DNA of 5,153 nucleotides from an uncultured Prevotella sp. (lineage in GTDB: Bacteria; Bacteroidota; Bacteroidia; Bacteroidales; Bacteroidaceae), in the NCBI GenBank assembly GCA_947303825.1, contig CAMYZK010000206.1, positions 1-5,153 of the forward strand, read 5' to 3'. The notes under the pieces are model-generated. The model worked only from the letters and a program-made list of their open reading frames with translations, did not search any database and had not been told where the DNA came from. The position numbers and the translations under genes were made by a program. Below are positions 1 to 5,153 of this stretch, in pieces; the stretch's first letter is position 1, and the number at the start of each line of letters is the position of its first letter.

Positions 1-675
1 CTCTTGCAGCTTCTCATGGTTGAAGTCAAGCGAGTTCTTTGTATATCCAAGTCCTGCCATCCACGAGCCGCAACTGATCTTCTGCTGTGTGCTCTGGCTG
101 AAGGCTGCAGGATAGGAGAAACGACCGTGATTGAAAATATAATAGGCATTAAAGCCTGTAATTCCTGCCTTTATGCCATCGAAAGACTGTTCTGCTAAAG
201 GTGATGTGTCTACATCATCACCTAGCCATGTGTTGCGTAGCTTGTAGTCGTTGCCTGTACGCCGATAGAAGAGGTCTACACCTATCTGAGAGCTGTATAT
301 ACTTAAGTCCAACTGTTGCTTGATCTTTTTCAGATTGATATTTCCCAACTCAAACGTATATCCGGCAAAGAACCATTTCCATCCCACAAAAGGCCCCAGC
401 TTGAGGTTCATGTCGGGAGCGAAAGTAACTGACTGTGCTTCACGCCCCATTCCTCTTAGGGTAAAGATGTCGTAGTTGTGAGTGGCTTGCAGCATAACAG
501 TAAAGACATAGTGCTGTGGTTCTATGTATGTAGTATCGAGTCGGTCAAAACCTCTGACTGTACGTTTTACAGCTGTCTTCATCTTATCAAATCGGTTTAC
601 TGTATCGGCTGGTTCGGTGTGGGCCACTGCAAGCAGTGGTATTAGAAGCGCGATACACAACAGACTTTTCCTCAT
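1..675 (-). CDS. DUF4421 family protein, exported (3' end outside window)
   Basis: An open frame of 225 codons runs from an ATG at 675 to the left edge without a stop, so the C-terminus is missing. Residues 1-18 look like a signal peptide: positively charged start (MRKS), a hydrophobic core and an AVA site before His19, so export to the periplasm or outer membrane is likely. The mature part is rich in alternating aromatic/hydrophobic strands, for example GPFVGWKWFFAGYTFELG at residues 94-111 and GFNAYYIFNHGRFSYPAAFSQS at 174-195 (the latter split by family-typical turns), which suggests beta structure. The GFNAYYIFN and FSYPAAFSQS segments are what I recognise as typical of Bacteroidota DUF4421 proteins, whose function is unknown. 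The start lies 4 bases after the stop of the upstream oxidoreductase gene, implying co-transcription. There is no strong Shine-Dalgarno site, as is usual in this phylum. The family call is from memory, without a search. Confidence 0.8.
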   Translation of the reverse strand, partial: MRKSLLCIALLIPLLAVAHTEPADTVNRFDKMKTAVKRTVRGFDRLDTTYIEPQHYVFTVMLQATHNYDIFTLRGMGREAQSVTFAPDMNLKLGPFVGWKWFFAGYTFELGNINLKKIKQQLDLSIYSSQIGVDLFYRRTGNDYKLRNTWLGDDVDTSPLAEQSFDGIKAGITGFNAYYIFNHGRFSYPAAFSQSTQQKISCGSWMAGLGYTKNSLDFNHEKLQE

Positions 676-679
676 CAGA

Positions 680-1663
680 CTACAGTTTTCCAAGAATCCT
701 GTCCAATACCCAGTTGGTAGGTGTAGCAGAAATGCTAGTACACAGACAGACACCAAGACCTTGCAAGTGTTCGCATACACTCTTGATAAGAGGGTATTGA
801 ACATAGGGAGGGTTTTCCACTTCTATCAGCTGAGTTCCTTCACTGGTATGCAATTCTATTGGTGCATAGTTAAAGACCGAGAAAAGCAGAGAACCTCGTG
901 TGCCTACGATAAGTATTCTGTCGGTGCGGGCAGACTCATGGGCCACAAAGCTCCAGGAACCGCTGCCAAGGAGACCGTTTTCAAAGCGGAACACAGCACT
1001 AACCGAATCCTCTGCTGTATACAGATGCCCACGGTTAGCACAAAAGCCACGTGCTTCAAGTATAATGCCGAATATGTCTTGCAGCAAGTCCAGCTGGTGT
1101 GGTGCCAAGTCATAGAAATATCCTCCTCCGCTTATTTCTGGCTTCAACCGCCAGGGCAGGTTCTCAGGATGAGCATAGTCGAGGTCTCTTGGAGGGACGG
1201 CAAACCTCACCTGAACGTTTACGGGTTCACCTATTATGCCTTCTTCAACAATCGTCTTGACTTTCTTGAAATATGGAAGATACCTGCGATAGTAGGCTAC
1301 AAAGCAAGGCTGCCCCGTTTGGGTGCTAACATAGTTTATGCGCGCACAGTCGTCATAAGTAGAGGCTAGCGGTTTTTCCACATATACAGGCTTGCCTGCC
1401 TTCATGGCCATGATGGCAAATGTGGCATGACTGCCTGGAGGAGTAGCTATATATATAGCATTAACTTCCGGGTCGTCAATCAGTTTTTGGGCATCTGTAT
1501 ACCATCGAGGTACACCGTGACGCTCTGCATACGAGCGCGCTTTCTGTTCTGTGCGGCTCATAACAGCGACTACTCCAGAGCCCTCTACTTCGCTGAATGC
1601 AGGCCCGCTTTTAAGCTCACATACTTCACCACAGCCGATGAATCCCCACTTAAGTGTCTTCAC
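680..1663 (-). CDS. Gfo/Idh/MocA family NAD(P)-dependent oxidoreductase
   Basis: This 327-residue cytosolic protein has the length and layout of the Gfo/Idh/MocA family, which oxidises or reduces sugars, inositols and related polyols with NAD(P). The N-terminal Rossmann fold opens with GFIGCGEV (residues 7-14, dinucleotide-binding glycines). ATPPGSHA follows at 73-80, and the family EKP motif is at 96-98 with Lys97 as the expected catalytic lysine. The C-terminal alpha/beta domain carries YYRR (124-127) and GGGYFYDLAPHQLDLL (179-194), where Asp185 and His189 fit the DxxxH active-site pair. The C-terminus ends in the usual helix (TNWVLDRILGK), so the gene appears complete. The substrate cannot be told from sequence. 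It starts 24 bases after the exonuclease stop and ends 4 bases before the DUF4421 start, so it is probably an operon member. Nothing in it explains its place behind replication genes. Confidence 0.93.
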   Translation of the reverse strand: MKTLKWGFIGCGEVCELKSGPAFSEVEGSGVVAVMSRTEQKARSYAERHGVPRWYTDAQKLIDDPEVNAIYIATPPGSHATFAIMAMKAGKPVYVEKPLASTYDDCARINYVSTQTGQPCFVAYYRRYLPYFKKVKTIVEEGIIGEPVNVQVRFAVPPRDLDYAHPENLPWRLKPEISGGGYFYDLAPHQLDLLQDIFGIILEARGFCANRGHLYTAEDSVSAVFRFENGLLGSGSWSFVAHESARTDRILIVGTRGSLLFSVFNYAPIELHTSEGTQLIEVENPPYVQYPLIKSVCEHLQGLGVCLCTSISATPTNWVLDRILGKL

Positions 1664-1687
1664 TACATTAACGTGTTGAACAAATCA

Positions 1688-2560
1688 TTACATAGTTTTC
1701 TGCATCTCACGAAGCCGGATTCTAGTCAACACCTGTTTTGTGTTATAGGTAAAATCGCCTGACAATATCCATGCATAGTAACCTGGGTCAAAGCGCAGCA
1801 CCTCAGAAACTGTCTTGCCCTTATGTTTGCCGAAGTTGAAGTATTCGGTCATGACAGGATTACCATCCTTGTCTTTCATTACATTGCCAGCACTGTCTTT
1901 GGCCTCTCCCCAGACAATACGCCCTGCAAAGTCAATATTGTTGTTTGTACGTGAGAAATCTGCCAATGACTGAACATCATTCTGCAGAATACGTCCTTCC
2001 GGGTTCTCACCAAGCTTCATCTGATGCTCCTCAGTATAATAGTCCAGCTCGGCCTGAAGCACTCGCCAGGTTGCCTCTGTATCTTCATCAGCCCTGTGAG
2101 CAGTAAAGTCCTCCTCCATCTTGCGACCGCAGTAGAACTTGTATGCAGCAGCCAGGTTTCTGCGTTCCATCTTGTGGAATATTGTCTGTGCATCAATACA
2201 GTGACATCTTGAGAAATCAAAGTCTATGCCAGCACGAAGAAACTCTTCTGCCAGTAAAGGGATGTCGAAATGATTGGAGTTGAATCCCGCAAAATCACAG
2301 CCTTTAAACAGACAGTCCAGTTCGGAAGCTATCTGTTTGAATGTCGGTTTGTCTTTCACATCCTCGTCAGATATACCGGTAAGCTGAGTAATCTCTGGCT
2401 TGATATGCGTTTCAGGATTAATGAGATAGTTTCCGCGCTTTTCTTCGCCAGAAGGTAGCACCTTTATGTAGGACAGCTGTATGATTCGGTCTTTCACCAA
2501 ATCAAGACCAGTCGTCTCCAAGTCGAAGACAACCAATGGCTTTTTCAGGTTAAGCTTCAT
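1688..2560 (-). CDS. DEDDh 3'-5' exonuclease (DnaQ-like) with ExoX-like C-terminal region
   Basis: This 290-residue protein carries all exonuclease motifs of the DEDDh superfamily. Exo I is FDLETTG (12-18, Asp13 and Glu15), Exo II is FNSNHFDIPLL (93-103, Asp99), and Exo III is HRADED (155-160, His155 and Asp160). These bind two metal ions and remove nucleotides from 3' ends. After the nuclease domain (about 1-175) comes a helical linker and then FNFGKHKGKTV (241-251) with DPGYYAWILSGDF (258-270), which resembles the ExoX-like C-terminal domain. A diverged tandem repeat sits just before it. The ATG is 2 bases after the dnaN stop, so translational coupling to the sliding clamp gene is likely. 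Candidate roles are polymerase III proofreading (epsilon-like) or mismatch/repair trimming; the sequence does not decide between them. I give no symbol because neither dnaQ nor exoX is certain. Confidence 0.92.
   Translation of the reverse strand: MKLNLKKPLVVFDLETTGLDLVKDRIIQLSYIKVLPSGEEKRGNYLINPETHIKPEITQLTGISDEDVKDKPTFKQIASELDCLFKGCDFAGFNSNHFDIPLLAEEFLRAGIDFDFSRCHCIDAQTIFHKMERRNLAAAYKFYCGRKMEEDFTAHRADEDTEATWRVLQAELDYYTEEHQMKLGENPEGRILQNDVQSLADFSRTNNNIDFAGRIVWGEAKDSAGNVMKDKDGNPVMTEYFNFGKHKGKTVSEVLRFDPGYYAWILSGDFTYNTKQVLTRIRLREMQKTM
1850..1900 (-). repeat. Diverged tandem repeat inside the exonuclease gene (KDxxGN(P)VM x2)
   Basis: Residues 221-228 (KDSAGNVM) and 229-237 (KDKDGNPVM) of the exonuclease are adjacent copies of one short unit. 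At DNA level both begin AAAGAC, share AAT for Asn, and end GTAATG or GTCATG. The second copy has an extra Pro codon. The unit probably forms a beta-hairpin leading into the ExoX-like C-terminal region. This is read directly from the sequence; that it arose by duplication is inference. Confidence 0.6.
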
Positions 2561-2562
2561 TG

Positions 2563-3651
2563 TCAGTCGTTAATTAGCATAGGCATCATAAGCATGAGCA
2601 CATCTTGTTCTGCTGGCTGCTCTGCTGGCACTACAAGTCCAGCTCTGCTTGAATCTGCAAGCTGTATAATAACCTCGCCACATTCGAAATTGCTCAATAT
2701 TTCAATAAATGACGAGCCTTTGAAGCCAATGCTCAGAGGCATGCCGTTATAATCACATGACATCCTTTCGGTGGCAGTCTTGGAGAAGTCGTAGTCTTCG
2801 GCATCAAGTTGCAGTAGTCCGCTTTCAACATGGAAGCGTATCAGGTTACTGGACTCGCTGCTGAAAGGCTGTACTCTGCGTAGTGCAGCAAGCAACCCGG
2901 CTCTGTCTACGGTAAGCATGTTGGGATTGCTCTGAGGAGTAACAGAGTTGTAGTTAGGGTATCGTCCCTCAATGAGTCGGCAGATGATAATGCCATCCTC
3001 AAAGATTATCTCTGCATTGCGCTCGTCAAAGCGTATTACCACATCTCCACCTTGCTTGCCCAGCACACCTTTCAACAGCGAAGCAGGCTTTTTAGGAAGA
3101 ATGAAGGATGCGGGCTGCTCACTCCTGATGTTCAACACCTTATTACGCACCAGCTTGTGTCCATCGCTAGCAACGATAGAGAGGCATTCTGGAGTCAAGT
3201 CAAAGTAAATACCGTTCATCACTGGCCGCAGTTCGTCTTGAGCAGTAGCAAAAAGCGAGCGGTTAACATTTTCAAAGAGTACATTTGTAGGAATACTGAC
3301 CACTGTGGCTTGCTCGCCTACTTGCTGGGAGACAGGATATTCATCGGCATTCTCGACAGGAAGAGAAAACATACCATTCTGGTAATTTATCTTTGCTATA
3401 TTCTGTTCCTGGTCAACTACAAATGATATTGGCTGCTCTGATATTCCCTTTACGGCCTCAAGCAAGTCGTGGTTGCCCACCAGGATGGTTTTCATTGTTA
3501 CTTCGCTGTCAGATGCAGTAAGATGCAGCTTCCCCTCAATTATCTCAAATAAAAAATCTCCCAGAATTGGTAGTGAGTTCTTGCTGTTAATAACTTTGCT
3601 CAATGCAGAAAGGCGATTGCCAAGCGCAGTACTTGATACGGTGAATCTCAT
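2563..3651 (-). CDS. dnaN: DNA polymerase III beta subunit (sliding clamp)
   Basis: DnaN forms the ring-shaped dimer that holds polymerase III and repair enzymes on DNA. The 362 residues divide into the three clamp domains, roughly 1-115, 118-240 and 245-362. Hallmarks include VINSKNSLPIL (20-30), SLFATAQDELRPVMNGIYF (132-150), ASDGHKLVRN (161-170), CRLIEGRYPNYNSV (224-237), and the end PAEQ...LMLMMPMLIND, which forms part of the partner-binding pocket. I chose the ATG at 3651 because MRFTVSSTAL is the expected clamp N-terminus and the promoter lies just upstream. The protein is about 12 residues shorter than the roughly 374 I recall for Bacteroides/Prevotella homologues. The gap falls in domain I, between MKTIL (53-57) and VGNHDLL (58-64). 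It heads the minus-strand gene train, and the next start follows its stop by 2 bases. No dnaA is in the window. Confidence 0.97.
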   Translation of the reverse strand: MRFTVSSTALGNRLSALSKVINSKNSLPILGDFLFEIIEGKLHLTASDSEVTMKTILVGNHDLLEAVKGISEQPISFVVDQEQNIAKINYQNGMFSLPVENADEYPVSQQVGEQATVVSIPTNVLFENVNRSLFATAQDELRPVMNGIYFDLTPECLSIVASDGHKLVRNKVLNIRSEQPASFILPKKPASLLKGVLGKQGGDVVIRFDERNAEIIFEDGIIICRLIEGRYPNYNSVTPQSNPNMLTVDRAGLLAALRRVQPFSSESSNLIRFHVESGLLQLDAEDYDFSKTATERMSCDYNGMPLSIGFKGSSFIEILSNFECGEVIIQLADSSRAGLVVPAEQPAEQDVLMLMMPMLIND

Positions 3652-3663
3652 AATAATTATTAT
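3650..3663. repeat. 14-base perfect AT palindrome overlapping the dnaN start codon
   Basis: ATAATAATTATTAT reads identically on both strands and overlaps the first two bases of the dnaN ATG. It could be an operator-like site or a weak hairpin affecting initiation. In such AT-rich DNA it could also be chance, so no function is assigned. Confidence 0.4.
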
Positions 3664-3690
3664 TTTACTTGTTTTTTCTTTTTCAGACTA

Positions 3691-3722
3691 CAAAAATACA
3701 AAAAAATCCACATCATCCCAAA
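3691..3722 (-). promoter_or_regulatory. Bacteroidota-type promoter for dnaN and the genes behind it
   Basis: On the minus strand, TATTTTTG (3698-3691) matches the -7 consensus TAnnTTTG at every fixed base. A TTTG (3722-3719) stands 20 bases upstream as the -33 element. This is the spacing known for the Bacteroidota primary sigma factor (sigma-ABfr). Transcription would begin a few bases beyond 3691, giving a leader of roughly 30-35 bases. That leader is A-rich (GAAAAAGAAAAAAC) with no Shine-Dalgarno site, which is normal for these bacteria. No other comparable promoter was noticed in the short gaps between the four minus-strand genes. Confidence 0.75.
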
Positions 3723-3762
3723 AATAATTGACAAAAAATTACGTGTTTTCAAACTATTTTAG

Positions 3763-3770
3763 TAATTTCG
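3763..3770 (+). promoter_or_regulatory. Candidate -7 promoter element for the DUF3127 gene
   Basis: TAATTTCG matches seven of the eight positions of TAnnTTTG and lies 42 bases before the DUF3127 ATG, a sensible leader length. TATTTTAG at 3755-3762 is an alternative of equal score. No clear TTTG lies at the right distance upstream; TTTTC at 3746-3750 or TTG at 3728-3730 are the nearest, so the call is weak. The divergent arrangement means it shares the 161-base gap with the stronger dnaN promoter. Confidence 0.4.
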
Positions 3771-3812
3771 CATCGTTTTAGTCGCAACTTATTTTTATTA
3801 CTATTAAGAATT

Positions 3813-4250
3813 ATGGATATAACAGGAAAAGTAATTGCTATCATGGAGGCTAGAAGTGGTGTTTCGGCACGTACAGGAAATCCATGGATGATGCAGGATT
3901 ATGTAATTGAGGTTCCCGGTAATTTTCCCAGGAAGATGTTATTCAATGTTTTTGGCGAAGAGCGTATAAAGCAGTTTAACATTCAGCTCAATGAAGAGAT
4001 TACCGTTCAGTTTGATATTGATGCACGTGAGTACAATGGCCGCTGGTTTAATGACATTCGTGCATATAATATAATAAGAGGTCAGGTAGCCCAGACCGTT
4101 CCTGCAGCTGCAACGATAGCCGGAACAGGCCAGCCTTCAGCACCATTCCCCCCTGCTCAGCCTGCAGCTGACAACAGTCCGGCAGCTCCATTCCCACCGG
4201 CACAAGATGTGGAAAGTGGCGACAGTCCTGCTGACGACCTGCCATTCTGA
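3813..4250 (+). CDS. DUF3127 protein with SSB-like acidic C-terminal tip
   Basis: This 145-residue cytosolic protein has two parts. Residues 1-90 form a compact beta-rich domain: MDITGKVIAI, then ARTGNPWMMQDYVIE (19-33), FPRKMLFNVFGEERIKQF (38-55), and EEITVQFDIDAREYNGRWFNDIRAY (61-85, read in pieces). The pattern matches DUF3127, a Bacteroidota family of unknown function. The strand pattern and the motif NGRWFNDIRA are what one expects of an OB-type fold, but that is inference. Residues 91-139 are a disordered Pro/Ala-rich linker with APFPPAQ twice. The protein ends DDLPF, closely like the acidic tip by which SSB recruits repair and replication proteins. The ATG at 3813 is preceded by an AT-rich leader without a Shine-Dalgarno site. 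It is divergent from dnaN and followed by a terminator. It is not the canonical SSB, but it may bind nucleic acid or SSB partners. Confidence 0.87.
   Translation: MDITGKVIAIMEARSGVSARTGNPWMMQDYVIEVPGNFPRKMLFNVFGEERIKQFNIQLNEEITVQFDIDAREYNGRWFNDIRAYNIIRGQVAQTVPAAATIAGTGQPSAPFPPAQPAADNSPAAPFPPAQDVESGDSPADDLPF
4140..4205 (+). repeat. Two APFPPAQ motifs in the DUF3127 protein linker
   Basis: APFPPAQ is encoded at 4140-4160 (residues 110-116) and again at 4185-4205 (residues 125-131). Five of the seven codon pairs differ synonymously (gca/gct, ccc/cca, cct/ccg, gct/gca, cag/caa). The match is therefore held at protein level rather than being a fresh DNA duplication. It may be a short binding motif or simply a spacer; the function is unknown. 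Confidence 0.75.
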
Positions 4251-4293
4251 ATACAGGACACATAATCAACTCACATTTCTGCAATAGAATAGT

Positions 4294-4329
4294 AAAGAAC
4301 GCACATATAATATACTTGTGCGTTTTTTT
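4294..4329 (+). terminator. Intrinsic (Rho-independent) terminator after the DUF3127 gene
   Basis: AACGCACA (4298-4305) pairs perfectly with TGTGCGTT (4317-4324) around an 11-base loop. The stem can extend with AAAG (4294-4297) against the T run, one pair being G-T. Seven Ts (4323-4329) follow on the plus strand. It sits 44 bases after the DUF3127 stop and 27 bases before the ligA start, so it should separate the two transcripts at least partly. Confidence 0.85.
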
Positions 4330-4356
4330 ATACCACAAACCAGCTTCTTCCATATT

Positions 4357-5153
4357 ATGGGTGACAAGGAAAGAATAGAGCAATTGCGTAAAGAGTTGCA
4401 CGAACACAACTACCGTTACTACGTTCAGAACCAGCCAATTATTGGCGATGAGGAGTTTGACATGCTTATGCACGAGCTGCAAGAGCTTGAGCAACAGCAT
4501 CCCGAGATGTACGATGCCAATTCTCCTACACAGCGTGTGGGCAGCGACATCTCGTCAGAGTTCAAACATGGTTCACATCGCTACCCCCTGCTATCGATGT
4601 CCAATACCTATAATGAAGACGTTGTGCGACAATGGTATGAGTCTGTAAGAAAAGGACTTGGTAATGAATCGTTCGAGGTGTGCTGCGAGCTAAAGTATGA
4701 TGGTTTGAGCATCTCTCTTACGTATGTTAACGGACGTCTGACACAGGCTGTGACAAGAGGCGATGGTACACAAGGTGACGATGTGACACGCAATGTCAAG
4801 ACTATCAGAAGCATTCCGCTGGTACTTAATCATTCGTCGGAAGGCAAACCCTATCCTGATGAATTTGAGATAAGGGGCGAGATTCTCATGCCGTGGAAGT
4901 CGTTCGACATGCTCAACAACGAACGAGAGCTGAATGGTGAGCCTCTCTTTGCCAATCCTCGCAACGCTGCGAGCGGAACGCTGAAGAGTCTCGATTCTAA
5001 GATTGTTGCAGAGAGGAAGTTGGACTCTTATCTCTATTTCCTGTTAGGCGACAATCTGCCGTCTGACGGTCATTATGAGAATCTTGAGATTGCCCGCAGT
5101 TGGGGGTTCAAGATTTCGGAAGCAATGAAAAAGGTAGAGACCTTACAACAGAT
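4357..5153 (+). CDS. ligA: NAD+-dependent DNA ligase, N-terminal part (3' end outside window)
   Basis: LigA seals nicks, for example between Okazaki fragments, using NAD+ as adenylate donor. The 265 codons seen run unbroken to the right edge, about 40 percent of the usual 660-670 residues. Domain Ia (about 1-70) binds the nicotinamide end of NAD+ and shows NYRYYV (18-23) and IGDEEFDML (29-37), with Asp31, Phe34 and Asp35 at positions that are Asp32, Tyr35 and Asp36 in E. coli. The adenylation domain follows, with SPTQRVG (56-62), LLSMSN (78-83), the nucleotidyl-accepting Lys113 in ELKYDG (111-116), [12 protein letters not shown] (133-144), EIRGE (171-175) and [13 protein letters not shown] (198-210). 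All visible catalytic motifs are intact. OB, zinc-finger, HhH and BRCT domains lie outside. The ATG at 4357 gives the expected N-terminal helix; no Shine-Dalgarno site is seen. Confidence 0.97.
   Translation, partial: MGDKERIEQLRKELHEHNYRYYVQNQPIIGDEEFDMLMHELQELEQQHPEMYDANSPTQRVGSDISSEFKHGSHRYPLLSMSNTYNEDVVRQWYESVRKGLGNESFEVCCELKYDGLSISLTYVNGRLTQAVTRGDGTQGDDVTRNVKTIRSIPLVLNHSSEGKPYPDEFEIRGEILMPWKSFDMLNNERELNGEPLFANPRNAASGTLKSLDSKIVAERKLDSYLYFLLGDNLPSDGHYENLEIARSWGFKISEAMKKVETLQQ

Noticed and set aside
1082..1096. QLDLL in the oxidoreductase (residues 190-194), resembling the clamp-binding motif QL(S/D)LF
   Set aside because: This segment is the conserved active-site helix of the Gfo/Idh/MocA family (DxxxHxxDLL), so the match is explained without clamp binding.
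524..1369. Long plus-strand open frame of 281 codons opposite the oxidoreductase gene
   Set aside because: It is antisense to a gene with intact family motifs, spans two minus-strand genes and shows no recognisable protein features.
2306..2323. ELDCLF in the exonuclease (residues 80-85) as a possible clamp-binding motif
   Set aside because: It lies in the helix before Exo II, a normal part of the nuclease fold, and fits the motif only with an insertion and Glu for Gln.
3052..3426. 124-codon plus-strand open frame within dnaN
   Set aside because: It is antisense to a highly conserved part of the clamp gene and has no promoter or family resemblance.
3704..3712. AAATCCACA as a DnaA box in the dnaN promoter spacer
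   Set aside because: It has two mismatches to TTATCCACA and is single; there is no cluster of boxes, no dnaA and no other sign of a replication origin.
3652..3812. Riboswitch or structured RNA in the divergent gap
   Set aside because: The leaders are short and AT-rich, with no extended stems or conserved motif that I can recognise.
4048..4500. 150-codon minus-strand open frame across the DUF3127 end, the terminator and the ligA start
   Set aside because: It overlaps two confident plus-strand genes and the terminator; its sequence looks like an out-of-frame reading.

Overview
The window looks like chromosomal DNA from a member of the Bacteroidales, most likely Prevotella-like. This rests on two Bacteroidota-type families (DUF4421 and DUF3127), on protein resemblance recalled from Prevotella/Bacteroides DnaN and LigA, and on a divergent intergenic region carrying the Bacteroidota promoter consensus (TTTG, about 20 bases, TAnnTTTG) without Shine-Dalgarno sites. 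I see no rRNA, tRNA, insertion sequence, CRISPR array or phage gene.

Left part (1-3651, all minus strand): a tightly packed gene train reads right to left. It starts with dnaN (beta sliding clamp). Next come a DEDDh 3'-5' exonuclease with an ExoX-like C-terminus (2 bases after dnaN), a Gfo/Idh/MocA-family NAD(P)-dependent oxidoreductase (24 bases further) and a secreted or outer-membrane-associated DUF4421 protein (4 bases further) that runs off the left edge. The spacing suggests one operon driven by a near-perfect Bacteroidota promoter at 3691-3722.

Middle (3652-3812): a 161-base AT-rich divergent promoter region. The dnaN promoter points left, and a weaker candidate for the DUF3127 gene points right.

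Right part (3813-5153, plus strand): a DUF3127 protein with a compact N-terminal domain, a Pro/Ala-rich linker with a repeated APFPPAQ motif, and an SSB-like acidic tip ending DDLPF. A clear intrinsic terminator follows, then the first 265 codons of ligA (NAD+-dependent DNA ligase), cut by the right edge.

The clamp, a candidate proofreading or repair nuclease, an SSB-tail-bearing small protein and DNA ligase form a replication/repair neighbourhood. The oxidoreductase and DUF4421 genes have no obvious link to it. The least explained items are the SSB-like tail on the DUF3127 protein, an apparent 11-12 residue deletion in domain I of DnaN, and the coupling of the exonuclease to the clamp gene. 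I do not see a convincing wholly new system. The DUF3127 protein is the best candidate for undescribed biology.
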